This document shows, piece after piece, positions 1-7,209 of a stretch of DNA of 24,329 bases. This DNA comes from a bacterium. GTDB taxonomy: Bacteria; SM23-81; DAOVCL01. The stretch's first letter is position 1. Each line of letters starts with the position of its first letter. The stretch is from NCBI GenBank assembly GCA_029932675.1, contig JAOZPP010000041.1:1-24329 (forward strand). Direction: 5' to 3'. A program made the position numbers and the translations under genes. A model generated the notes under the pieces. The model saw only the letters and a program-made list of their open reading frames with translations, did no database searches and was not told the origin of the DNA.

Positions 1-6
1 CATAAC

Positions 7-1875
7 TCATTGAAAAACAAGGAAAATTTTTTCAAAGAGCGAAAGTTGGGTTAAGGCCCCACTTATGATCAAAGATGTGTTGGGGGAGAACTCTATCCGG
101 GAGCCAGGACTGATCACTAAGGCACAGGTGTCCACCGCGCAGGTGCAACAGCTTACTGGGACAAGAGGCCCGATAGACTCGCAAGCAACAAAAGGATGGA
201 CTTCTACCACTACATCACCAAGCACCAGATTATTGCCCTCCCAGATAAAGGGTTCCTTTATTATCCCCGCCCACCTGTTGTTATAAAAATTGGCCTCAAT
301 GGTAAGGGGGCTCCGGTCTCTGGTTAGCCCCTGGGCAGAAAATCCAGTGGCCATAGGCTGACTTCCCAAGAGGCTGTCTACTCCAGCATTGGGAGGGTAT
401 CCCCCTGTGCTGGGTGTGGAGACTGGTGTAAAGGCATCCTTGCCAGTGTTGCCTGGCCACAGATCTCCCACAGGATCAGCATAGTCATTGTCCGCTCTCT
501 CCACCATCTCGTATATATGAGGCCCCCCTGCAGGCCAAACTGTATGCCAGATCAGAACGCCATCGGTAGAGGGATCAGGAGCGTAGTAGGTGTATTTGTC
601 AAATTTGTAGCCCTGACCCTGTGTTGTCCTGTATTCCACCACAAAGAACTCATCAGTGCGCTCTCGCACCGGGTAGATATAGGCCTGAGCGCTTGTCTCC
701 ACCGGAAAGAGCACCTGGTCTAAAAGCTCAGAGTTTACATATGTTGGTTCCAGCCAGCCGAATTGTTGCTTGCTGAAGGCGCTTATATGTGCCGGGCAGG
801 CACCGAGGATGCGGTTGCGTGGCTCTTGGATCTCGGAGGGCAAAGGCAGCCTAAGCCCATACCCCATCAAGTCCCAGTCTACAGGTTCACCATGGTAGTC
901 GTATTTGTCAGGCAAGCCCAAGAGATGCCCGATCTCATGACAGTGAACCCCGATATGGCAGAAATATTCCTCGAATGAATGACTGCCGTAGCTCTGGGTC
1001 TCGCTCATAAAATAGTAGTTGCCGGAAGAGACATGGGGCCACAGCCCATTTCCATAACCTTGGAGATTCCAGTTTCCCGCATAGAGGATGCAGAGAAAGT
1101 CGTAACTGTCTGGATCGAATCCGGCGGCCTCAGCGGCCTCCTTGGCCTCCTGATAGAGGTTCCCGGAACCTGTGTTGTAGTAGTCCATATAATGGGCCGC
1201 CTCATACCAGACCGGATAGCCCTCATCTTCTGGATTGAGTATATCCCCGATGATGGAGATCTGCCCATAGGAGACCTCCTGCCAGTAGTCATTTACGCTG
1301 CCGAAGACCTTGTCTTCGTCTTCTTCCTCGTAATCACATTGCGGAGCATATGGGCCATAGGTTTCATCTGAGAAGAAGAGGTTCTCAAAGGCGGCCATTT
1401 CGTAAGGCACCTTCTCCTGTATACAGATCTTATGCCTCTCGTCTGGAAATTCGATGAGGATGACCCCCAGACTTACATTCTCATAGAGCGGTTTGGCAGT
1501 CCTCTGGGCATTCACACTATCCCTCACCGCCAGCAACTCCTCTCTTTTGGGATCGGCGAAATCAAGATATGGAGGGATACCCTTCTCCTCCGGATCTACC
1601 TTCCCTACCTTCCACTCAGTGGGCACCAGATCACCCTCAGCATTCACCTGAGCATAATAATACCAGTGGTCGGTGTAGTCTTTGACGAAAGTAAAGCCAT
1701 CCTCAGTCTCAAACCGATGGATGAACTCATCGCCAAAGCCCCGGCCCATAAATACAGAACTGTCAGGTTGCATAAATGGCCTCAGGTGGCCATCATCCGG
1801 CACAGCGTAAACCTGGCTAAAAAAGCCTAAAGCCAGAATAATTACGCCTGCTATAAGAAGGATTTGCCTTCTCAT
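7..1875 (-). CDS. Secreted M6-type (immune-inhibitor-A-like) zinc metalloprotease
   Basis: A 622-aa exported protein. Residues 1-24 form a signal peptide (RR, then a hydrophobic stretch, ending VYA|VP). The zinc-protease signature HEIGHLLGLPD lies at residues 313-323 and fits HExxHxxGxxD of the M6 family, with a downstream DLMGYG segment that resembles the Met-turn. It should cleave extracellular protein or peptide substrates. The start is supported by AGGAG a few bases upstream. It lies 22 bp after the upstream repeat-protein gene, so the two are probably co-transcribed. The C-terminus has a segment (VISPGSRIEFSPNTSLIISG) that looks like the start of a beta-helix or adhesion region, then stops abruptly. 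The NYPNPFN sorting domain found on its two neighbours is absent, so the protein may be truncated or use another anchor. Family assignment is firm; substrate is unknown. Confidence 0.88.
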   Translation of the reverse strand: MRRQILLIAGVIILALGFFSQVYAVPDDGHLRPFMQPDSSVFMGRGFGDEFIHRFETEDGFTFVKDYTDHWYYYAQVNAEGDLVPTEWKVGKVDPEEKGIPPYLDFADPKREELLAVRDSVNAQRTAKPLYENVSLGVILIEFPDERHKICIQEKVPYEMAAFENLFFSDETYGPYAPQCDYEEEDEDKVFGSVNDYWQEVSYGQISIIGDILNPEDEGYPVWYEAAHYMDYYNTGSGNLYQEAKEAAEAAGFDPDSYDFLCILYAGNWNLQGYGNGLWPHVSSGNYYFMSETQSYGSHSFEEYFCHIGVHCHEIGHLLGLPDKYDYHGEPVDWDLMGYGLRLPLPSEIQEPRNRILGACPAHISAFSKQQFGWLEPTYVNSELLDQVLFPVETSAQAYIYPVRERTDEFFVVEYRTTQGQGYKFDKYTYYAPDPSTDGVLIWHTVWPAGGPHIYEMVERADNDYADPVGDLWPGNTGKDAFTPVSTPSTGGYPPNAGVDSLLGSQPMATGFSAQGLTRDRSPLTIEANFYNNRWAGIIKEPFIWEGNNLVLGDVVVEVHPFVACESIGPLVPVSCCTCAVDTCALVISPGSRIEFSPNTSLIISGALTQLSLFEKIFLVFQ

Positions 1876-1897
1876 TTCAATCTCCTTGTTTTGAAGG

Positions 1898-3706
1898 TTA
1901 ACGGATTAAGGCGAGTTTCCTCACTTGACTGAAACCACCTGTGATCAGGCGGCAGAAATAGATCCCACTTACCAGCTCCTTTCCTTGGTTATTCCTCCCA
2001 TCCCAAACTACCCGGTAACTCCCCGCTTTTTGTTTCTTATCTACTAAGGTTACCACCTCCTCTCCTAAGATATTGTAGATCTTCAAGGTGGTGCGGACAG
2101 GGGAATTCTTAATTCTTAATTCATAATTAATAATTGTGGTTGCGTTAAACGGATTGGGATAGTTCTGTAAGAGAGCAAATTGAGAGGGCAAAACCTCCTT
2201 GTACCCTGGCTCAACCCAATCCACCACCCCTAACTGCCCTTTCCCATTCACCTGCTGCCCATAGACATCCCAATCAGTTTCGTAGTTCAACTCTGTCCAG
2301 ACAATTATGGCACCACCGGAACCATCTGATACTATGCTCTGACAATCTTGAGTCCGAAGCTTCCTCGATATGGGAATGCCATTTTCCTTCCATCTCACCA
2401 CTCCCGCAGAATCTATCCTCTGGCCGTAGATGTCACAGTCCCAATTCGTCTCATTCCGTCTATCCTCCCAGGCTATGATCACCCCTCCAGTGCCATCCGT
2501 GCACATCCTTCTCCGACCCGGACATCCCACGGCTCCATCGCAGATCAGCACTCCCTCCTCATCCCACAAGAGATTTCCCAGGCTGTCAATACGCTGAGCA
2601 TATACACTCCGATGCACCCCCCAAAGGGTGTCCGCAACAGACCAGACTGTGATAGCACCGCCTCCTCCATCCGAAACAACCTTTCCTCCTCCACTAAGTT
2701 CTAATCCCACAGGGGAGACCTGAACCCCACCCTCCCCCCATAGAGGGTTACCATCTCCATCCAGCCTCTGAGCCTTCACGCACGAATAATCGTGTCCGCC
2801 ATGCCTTCCCTCATACCTTGAACCAACTAAGATGACCCCTCCGTCCCTCATAGGAAGCATATAGCCAACAACGGTGCTCTCCGGTGCCTCAGGCCAGGGG
2901 TGAATCAGATTCTCTCCCCAGAGTTTGTGGCCATCCCTGTCCACCCGTTGAAAATAACCATTCTCATAACAGAATACAGCCCCTCCCTGCCCATCAGGGA
3001 CCAGATCGGTAAACCCGAAGTAGAAGCTATCCGGATCGTGATAGCAGAGCATCTGCACCCCTACCGAATCCCACATAAACTCCCCCTCCGGGCTCATCCT
3101 CTGCAGCCACACCTTCATCTCCTTGTCCTTGATATACCTGGTCCTCACAAAGATGATGCCTCCCTCCCCATCATTAACCATATGCTCTGCACCATAAAAG
3201 GTGTCACCCATCACTGAATTCATCGGGGTCATCTGGATGCCCTTCTCCCCCCAGAGGGGATTGGCCAGGCTATCATACCTCTGAAAGAAGACCATAGAGC
3301 TGTCCTCCAGAAGAGTCTGGTGATTAAAATAGACATCACGAATGATGAGATACCAGCCACCATCGTTGTTCTTCAGGATCCCATCCCGAGCGATGGATCT
3401 CCCATGATAGTTGCCTGGTGAGCTCTCTATCAACCTGGCAGAGTTTCCCCAAAGCAGATAGCCCTCTCTGTCTATATGTTGAGCATACGCATCTACCTCC
3501 CACTCGTATGGGCCTGTTCTGTGACCGAAAATCACTATGGCTCCCCCAGCACTATCGGATAACAAAGTTCCGGCAGCTCCCTGATCACCATACCAGTTGC
3601 AGATAGGGGTGTTCTCAGTGCAGCTATGTGACCACTGGGCCTCCACCGAAGAGGCCATCATAATGAAGCCAACAACCAACAAAATGCCCTTTGCCATTTT
3701 CTTCAT
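1898..3706 (-). CDS. Secreted repeat protein with T9SS-like C-terminal sorting domain
   Basis: Start chosen at 3706 (MKKMAKGILL…), where AGGGGG stands about 8 nt upstream and a signal peptide (ending VEAQ) begins. An in-frame ATG at 3784 would only add a translated low-complexity repeat. The protein has about 602 aa. The body is built of degenerate repeats of roughly 50 residues with the pattern DGxGGxIxxW, then D…YxQRxDxxGxxLWxxxG, a beta-rich solenoid or propeller-like type common in secreted proteins of candidate phyla. From about residue 513 follows QNYPNPFNATT…LKIYNILGEEVVTLVD…GIYFCRL, a FlgD-like Ig fold used as a type-IX-like sorting signal. The last 90 residues are nearly identical to those of the neighbour upstream. 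Function is unknown; surface display or secretion is inferred. Confidence 0.85.
   Translation of the reverse strand: MKKMAKGILLVVGFIMMASSVEAQWSHSCTENTPICNWYGDQGAAGTLLSDSAGGAIVIFGHRTGPYEWEVDAYAQHIDREGYLLWGNSARLIESSPGNYHGRSIARDGILKNNDGGWYLIIRDVYFNHQTLLEDSSMVFFQRYDSLANPLWGEKGIQMTPMNSVMGDTFYGAEHMVNDGEGGIIFVRTRYIKDKEMKVWLQRMSPEGEFMWDSVGVQMLCYHDPDSFYFGFTDLVPDGQGGAVFCYENGYFQRVDRDGHKLWGENLIHPWPEAPESTVVGYMLPMRDGGVILVGSRYEGRHGGHDYSCVKAQRLDGDGNPLWGEGGVQVSPVGLELSGGGKVVSDGGGGAITVWSVADTLWGVHRSVYAQRIDSLGNLLWDEEGVLICDGAVGCPGRRRMCTDGTGGVIIAWEDRRNETNWDCDIYGQRIDSAGVVRWKENGIPISRKLRTQDCQSIVSDGSGGAIIVWTELNYETDWDVYGQQVNGKGQLGVVDWVEPGYKEVLPSQFALLQNYPNPFNATTIINYELRIKNSPVRTTLKIYNILGEEVVTLVDKKQKAGSYRVVWDGRNNQGKELVSGIYFCRLITGGFSQVRKLALIR
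2043..2167 (-). repeat. 125-bp sorting-domain repeat, copy 1
   Basis: This stretch of the 602-aa protein gene matches 4114-4238 at 123 of 125 positions in the same orientation, 2071 bp apart. It encodes QNYPNPFNATTIINYELRIK and on through LKIYNILGEEVVTLV. Flanking coding sequence diverges at once, so the block is a recent duplication or conversion patch. Confidence 0.92.
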
Positions 3707-3722
3707 CGTTATCCCCCTTTGG

Positions 3723-3826
3723 CTGAGTCTCTTGAGTTCATTGAGTTCACTCAGTTTATTGAGTCCTTGAGTCAATTGAGTCATAGAGTTTATTGAGTTC
3801 CTTGAGTCATTGAGTTAGTTGAGTCC
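3723..3826. repeat. Degenerate tandem TTGAGT repeat, period 8-9 bp
   Basis: GAGT (once CAGT) recurs at 3725, 3734, 3743, 3752, 3761, 3769, 3778, 3786, 3795, 3804, 3812 and 3821, twelve copies spaced 8 or 9 bp. On the minus strand this reads as repeated AACTCA, directly upstream of the ribosome site of the 602-aa secreted protein, so it would be in its 5' leader or promoter region. Confidence 0.9.
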
Positions 3827-3877
3827 ACTTTTCGTCATTCGTCTCTCCTCTCTATCCCTATCTAATCTCCCACAGAG

Positions 3878-3901
3878 GCGTCAGAACCCTGATTCTGACG
3901 C
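3878..3901. repeat. Hairpin repeat, TCAGAA type
   Basis: Perfect 9-bp arms GCGTCAGAA / TTCTGACGC around CCCTGA. It lies between two minus-strand secreted-protein genes. Related TCAGAA hairpins occur at 6658 and 7057. No T-run follows on either strand, so an ordinary terminator is doubtful. Confidence 0.8.
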
Positions 3902-3910
3902 TTCCCCGTG

Positions 3911-3934
3911 CTGTCAGGAGTTACCTCCTGACAG
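3911..3934. repeat. Hairpin repeat, CTGTCAGGAG type
   Basis: Perfect 10-bp arms CTGTCAGGAG / CTCCTGACAG with loop TTAC, 23 bp downstream of the 719-aa gene's stop (minus strand). It could slow or end transcription of that gene, but lacks a clear T-run. Confidence 0.8.
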
Positions 3935-3956
3935 TCCCCCCCGAAGGCAGAAAGAC

Positions 3957-6116
3957 TCACCGCAAGAGTAACATCTTCCTCGTCTTTACCACCTTCCAAC
4001 TATCACCTTTCACCTCTAACCTGCAAAAGTATATCCCTGAACTCACATCTCTCCCTCCTTTATCCTTGCCATCCCACACTACCTGGTAAAAGCCAGGCCT
4101 TTGCCTTTTGTTTACTAAGGTCACCACCTCCTCTCCTAAGATATTGTAGATCTTCAGGGTGGTGCGGACAGGGGAATTCTTAATTCTTAATTCATAATTA
4201 ATAATTGTGGTTGCGTTAAACGGATTGGGATAGTTCTGAGATAAGGAGAAAGAACGAGGCACAAACCCAGGCCTAATAGTCTGCACACCTTCCAATTCAA
4301 ACCAATCGTGCAGGATGTGCCACATCAGGGTATCCGCCTGGGGGGTAAGGGTGCTGGTATCGGCACAGTCAACAATTGCCTCAAAAGACCAGGGCAGAAA
4401 GACTGTCTTAAACCCTTTGGGACCACCTAACCTGGTGCCACTATATTCTCCGCTCTCCCCTCCCTTAAAGATGTCTACTCCCTCTCGTGTAGCCTGGGTG
4501 TAATCAGCCCAGTTGGCTACCCCTATACAACTTGGATGTAACTCCACAGGGTCATCATAGAAACTTCCAGATACAGGATTATCAACATCTACCCCATAAA
4601 ATGTTGTATCTCCAAGGCTGATGGTATCCTGCATATGGGGGTCGCTCACACAGGACTCCACTCCTAAATAGTCATAGGCAAACTCCCCAGGGTGGAAGCT
4701 TGTCTCTACCCCACTGGGTAAACCTGCCTTCCAGAAATAGTCCTGATCAGCAATGAAAAGTTCCCCCCCATTGTTTAGATACCTGATGAGCGGATGATCA
4801 GCCTCCAAGGCATCAGGCCGAGGCAGGTTGCTACATCCCCATCCAAACCAGATCACCGCATCCCATGCCTTTCCTTCATAGCTATGGAGAACTACAGAGC
4901 TGTCTATCCCGTGGTTCTCCTCAGTAAACCAGGTGGGCTCATAGGAGTAGCCCAACCTGTCCAGCAGATTCTCATAGTATCTAGCCCTCTGCCCGCTCAC
5001 ATCCCCATCTCCCACCAGAAGTATCTGTGCCCCCGGATTCTGCGGCTCCTTGATGATAAAGGACTTAACCTCCTCTGTTGGAAAACCCATCCAATCACTG
5101 GAGTTGCCATCGTTGTCCACACAGGTGCACCAGTAGCTTATGGTATCATCCACTACAAAAGGCCCAGGAAGATAACTGACGGCTGTATAGTTGCTTCCCT
5201 TTGTCTCTGTCAGTGTCATAGGGACCTCGGCCGTATCCTCAGAGCCGCTTACCGTATAATGGAGGGTGGCCTCAGTTATCCAGCCATCAGGATCAGACAT
5301 CTGGGCAGTTATCTTGATGTTCTCCCTCAACCAGGTGTTACTCCTCTGTTCGGATTTTGCTGTAGGACGAAAACGCGGATTCCCGTAATAGCCAACTACT
5401 GCCTTCATCATAATCTCAGGGCACCAATGCTCCGGCCGTCCCTGCGAATAGTAGTAGACAAAATACCAGTGGCCATCGTGGCCATAAGTAAATCGCCAAT
5501 GTTGAGTATAATTATAAGGAGGATAGATAGGTTCATAGAGACTGTAATCGTCCATATAGATGTAAGGCTTCCCATAAACATCCGATCCAAAACCTACCCC
5601 AAAGAGGCTATCCCCTGGAAACTGCAATACATAACCCTCAGGGAGTATCCTGAAATCATACCACTCCCAACCATCAGTTCCAGAAATATCCCACTCGGCT
5701 GGGCCAGGCAACTCATTATCGGTTACTGGCCAAGGGTGTGAAGAATCACTGGAGGAGTATCCATACCTACAGATAAAGAGCCTGGCAGTCCCTGAGCTGG
5801 AGAATACACCACCAACTGCGTAAAGGGAGCAGGGGGCAAGGGGCTTGAACCAATTCACTGTGCTGTCATAAGGGCTTAAGTAATTGCCAAAATCTCTAAG
5901 GGGAACTCCATTACACCAGGTCATCGTATCGATGACCATACCATTGGTCGATACCAAGTGATGCCTCAAGCCTGTCTCCTCTACAAACTTGGCTTCTCCC
6001 CGATTTATCGAGGTCAACCCAAGTTTATACCCCCCTGCACCTGAGGCACATAGGGGAATAGCAGCCAGGGCCAAGATAATTACCAAGAATACGGGTCTCA
6101 TACTTATCTTATGCAT
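3957..6116 (-). CDS. Secreted multidomain protein with T9SS-like C-terminal sorting domain
   Basis: A 719-aa protein with an N-terminal signal peptide (hydrophobic residues 8-24, likely cut in CASGAGG). The first 240 residues are rich in W, Y and G and resemble a beta-sandwich. Residues about 255-350 form an Ig-like domain (ITAQMSDPDGWITEATLHY…DNDGNSSDW). At about 361-460 lies a Rossmann-like region: ILLVGDGDVSGQRARYYENL, AVIWFGWGCSN, NNGGELFIADQDY. It looks like the class-I-glutamine-amidotransferase-like domains found in secreted proteins, but I see no catalytic triad I can assign. From about 627 comes QNYPNPFNATT…LKIYNILGEEVVTLV and a terminal GIYFCRL segment, the sorting domain. GGGAGGAG sits just upstream of the ATG. 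The preceding small ORF stops within a few bases of this start. Confidence 0.82.
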   Translation of the reverse strand: MHKISMRPVFLVIILALAAIPLCASGAGGYKLGLTSINRGEAKFVEETGLRHHLVSTNGMVIDTMTWCNGVPLRDFGNYLSPYDSTVNWFKPLAPCSLYAVGGVFSSSGTARLFICRYGYSSSDSSHPWPVTDNELPGPAEWDISGTDGWEWYDFRILPEGYVLQFPGDSLFGVGFGSDVYGKPYIYMDDYSLYEPIYPPYNYTQHWRFTYGHDGHWYFVYYYSQGRPEHWCPEIMMKAVVGYYGNPRFRPTAKSEQRSNTWLRENIKITAQMSDPDGWITEATLHYTVSGSEDTAEVPMTLTETKGSNYTAVSYLPGPFVVDDTISYWCTCVDNDGNSSDWMGFPTEEVKSFIIKEPQNPGAQILLVGDGDVSGQRARYYENLLDRLGYSYEPTWFTEENHGIDSSVVLHSYEGKAWDAVIWFGWGCSNLPRPDALEADHPLIRYLNNGGELFIADQDYFWKAGLPSGVETSFHPGEFAYDYLGVESCVSDPHMQDTISLGDTTFYGVDVDNPVSGSFYDDPVELHPSCIGVANWADYTQATREGVDIFKGGESGEYSGTRLGGPKGFKTVFLPWSFEAIVDCADTSTLTPQADTLMWHILHDWFELEGVQTIRPGFVPRSFSLSQNYPNPFNATTIINYELRIKNSPVRTTLKIYNILGEEVVTLVNKRQRPGFYQVVWDGKDKGGRDVSSGIYFCRLEVKGDSWKVVKTRKMLLLR
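4114..4238 (-). repeat. 125-bp sorting-domain repeat, copy 2
   Basis: Partner of 2043-2167, with differences only at 4122 and 4157. It lies near the 3' end of the 719-aa protein gene and encodes the same sorting-domain segment. Confidence 0.92.
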
Positions 6117-6321
6117 TTCTCCTCCCCCTTTTTTTAACTAAATTTCTCTTGGGACAAAGCTGGTGTATGCGGCTTTGTTCTCCTATGTCCCATACAAGCA
6201 CTAACGCCAAAAATCTTAACTGTTCCTCAATTGTCCCTCCTTGGTAAGACATTTCCGATAAATCTATACTCCTCCTATCCTTCCAGGTCAAGGGGTTTCT
6301 ATCAGAATCCTTACCAGTCAC
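6109..6321 (-). CDS. Small hypothetical protein directly upstream of the 719-aa secreted protein
   Basis: A possible 70-aa product with a GTG start at 6321, or a shorter one from an internal ATG (MSYQGGTIEEQLRF, about 46 aa). The GTG overlaps the end of the preceding 55-aa ORF by 11 nt, and the stop lies 2 bp before the next start, the tight packing expected in a co-translated set. The sequence has an amphipathic stretch (IEEQLRFLALVLVWDIGEQSR) and a basic tail (CPKRNLVKKRGRRNA). I recognise no family. It could be a chance frame; operon-like spacing is the main support. Confidence 0.38.
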   Translation of the reverse strand: MTGKDSDRNPLTWKDRRSIDLSEMSYQGGTIEEQLRFLALVLVWDIGEQSRIHQLCPKRNLVKKRGRRNA

Positions 6322-6478
6322 TGGGATCCCTGCTCTCCTCCTCCATCCCTTTTTTTACCTCCTCCTCCAACACCTCTAGGATCCTTTGCCACACCCCTTT
6401 CCTCTTCTTTTGTGGCTTCTCCTGGTCAAGCTCCAAGCTTATTCTTAGCTCTGGTTTTTTATCCTCATTCGATTCCAT
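6311..6478 (-). CDS. Small charged hypothetical protein (55 aa)
   Basis: This short ORF begins MESNEDKKPELRISLEL and ends EEESRDPSDW. A strong purine-rich site (GAGGAGGAG) lies 7-10 nt upstream of the ATG. The product is very rich in K and E, with a predicted helix around GVWQRILEVLEEEVKKGMEE, and has no signal peptide. It heads the minus-strand run that leads into the secreted sorting-domain proteins. I do not recognise a family. The good ribosome site, biased composition and overlap with the next ORF favour a real gene, but the short length keeps this tentative. Confidence 0.5.
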   Translation of the reverse strand: MESNEDKKPELRISLELDQEKPQKKRKGVWQRILEVLEEEVKKGMEEESRDPSDW

Positions 6479-6508
6479 AAAGCTCACTCCTCCTCATGGA
6501 AAAATAGG

Positions 6509-6533
6509 AAAAATAGGGACACTTCCTATTTTT
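6509..6533. repeat. AT-rich hairpin upstream of the minus-strand small ORFs
   Basis: Perfect 9-bp arms AAAAATAGG / CCTATTTTT around GACACTT, with a further partial copy of the left arm (GAAAAATAGG) at 6499-6508. It lies about 30 bp upstream of the 55-aa ORF on the minus strand. On either strand it ends in a T-run and could act as a terminator. Confidence 0.65.
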
Positions 6534-6535
6534 TC

Positions 6536-6576
6536 CCTGTAATCCGCTCCTTTCGGACAGAGCTAAAGTCTTGTCC
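6536..6576. repeat. Decayed copy of the double-hairpin element
   Basis: CTGT, two odd bases, then TCCGCTCCTTTCGGACAG lines up with the middle and right half of the 7149-7209 element (CTGTCCGCTTCTTTCGGACAG). The following hairpin has lost several pairs (GGACA…TGTCC kept). Confidence 0.6.
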
Positions 6577-6590
6577 CCACGATTCTTTCA

Positions 6591-6606
6591 CTCAGCTTTA
6601 GCTGAG
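6591..6606. repeat. Short hairpin CTCAGC-TTTA-GCTGAG
   Basis: Perfect 6-bp arms with loop TTTA, the same loop as in the GGACAGACA hairpin at 7153. It is part of the palindrome-rich gene-poor stretch. Confidence 0.6.
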
Positions 6607-6657
6607 GAACCTTTTCCCATTGAGGTAGGGAAAACCCCCTTCTGCCACCTCTGCCGT

Positions 6658-6673
6658 CAGAATCGGGGTTCTG
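6658..6673. repeat. Hairpin repeat, TCAGAA type, eroded
   Basis: Arms CAGAA / TTCTG around TCGGGG. The sequence on both sides resembles that at 7055-7087 (CAGAATCGGGGTTCTG, then a downstream CTCAG), so these are two copies of one element in the same orientation. Confidence 0.7.
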
Positions 6674-6690
6674 CCAGCTCAGGGAAACTT

Positions 6691-6714
6691 GGGACAGGGC
6701 TTCAGCCCTGTCCC
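6691..6714. repeat. Hairpin repeat, GGACAGGGC type
   Basis: Perfect 10-bp arms GGGACAGGGC / GCCCTGTCCC with loop TTCA. The same hairpin forms one half of the double elements at 7149 and 18088 and recurs with one mismatch at 23370. Confidence 0.85.
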
Positions 6715-7056
6715 TGATGCCTCTAAAAATCCAAAAAACAAAAGCCGGCCTACCTCAAACTCGCAGCCCGGCTATCCGCACTTATTAGACTCCAGCTTAT
6801 ATTGTTGTTTGCTTCAGACCCCGGGCTCTGTGCCCTAACTCCCCTCGGCCACACTCTCCCGCAGGTCAGATGGGATGATCCTCCGTTTGCCTTTTGTTTA
6901 AAGATAGGAACCCTTCCCCTTACAGTCAAGGATTTTTTTGAAGTTTTCTTTGGGTAAGAGTGGCACAAAGTTGCTTCCCTCTATTAGCTTTCCGCTAATA
7001 AATTGCAAGAGGGTATCTAATCTTATTTCCTGTTACTTTCCCTGTTCTCTTTGCCC

Positions 7057-7087
7057 TCAGAATCGGGGTTCTGACGACTCAGAGGGC
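7057..7087. repeat. Nested hairpin, TCAGAA type
   Basis: Inner perfect arms TCAGAA / TTCTGA around TCGGGG (7057-7074). An outer pair, GCCCTC at 7053 with GAGGGC at 7082, can close over it. Confidence 0.75.
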
Positions 7088-7148
7088 TTATCCCGGATTA
7101 TTCATAAGCCAATGACGATCCCATTATCCAGAGGTTGTTCGGTCATCC

Positions 7149-7209
7149 GTAGGGACAGACATTTATGTCTGTCCGCTTCTTTCGGACAGGGCTTCAGCCC
7201 TGTCCCTAC
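7149..7209. repeat. REPIN-like double-hairpin element, copy 1
   Basis: A 61-bp unit with inverted ends GTAGGGACAG / CTGTCCCTAC. Inside are two perfect hairpins: arms GGACAGACA / TGTCTGTCC with loop TTTA (7153-7174), a linker GCTTCTTTC, then GGACAGGGC / GCCCTGTCC with loop TTCA (7184-7205). Its reverse complement matches 18088-18147 over the whole length with a few changes in linker and loop. Confidence 0.9.

Noticed and set aside
3707-3784. N-terminal extension of the 602-aa secreted protein (MTQLTQGLNKL…)
   Set aside because: It only translates the TTGAGT array and would place the signal peptide internally; a good ribosome site precedes the ATG at 3706.
3723-3826. CRISPR-like array from the regular TTGAGT spacing
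   Set aside because: The unit is only 8-9 bp, with no spacers of 30 bp and no cas genes.
3911-3934. Intrinsic terminator for the 719-aa gene
   Set aside because: The stem is strong, but no T-run follows on the minus strand and the same hairpin design occurs where no transcript should end; it is listed as a repeat.
4794-5741. 315-aa open frame on the plus strand
   Set aside because: It lies wholly antisense to the 719-aa secreted protein, which has a signal peptide, recognisable domains and a ribosome site; the plus frame has none.
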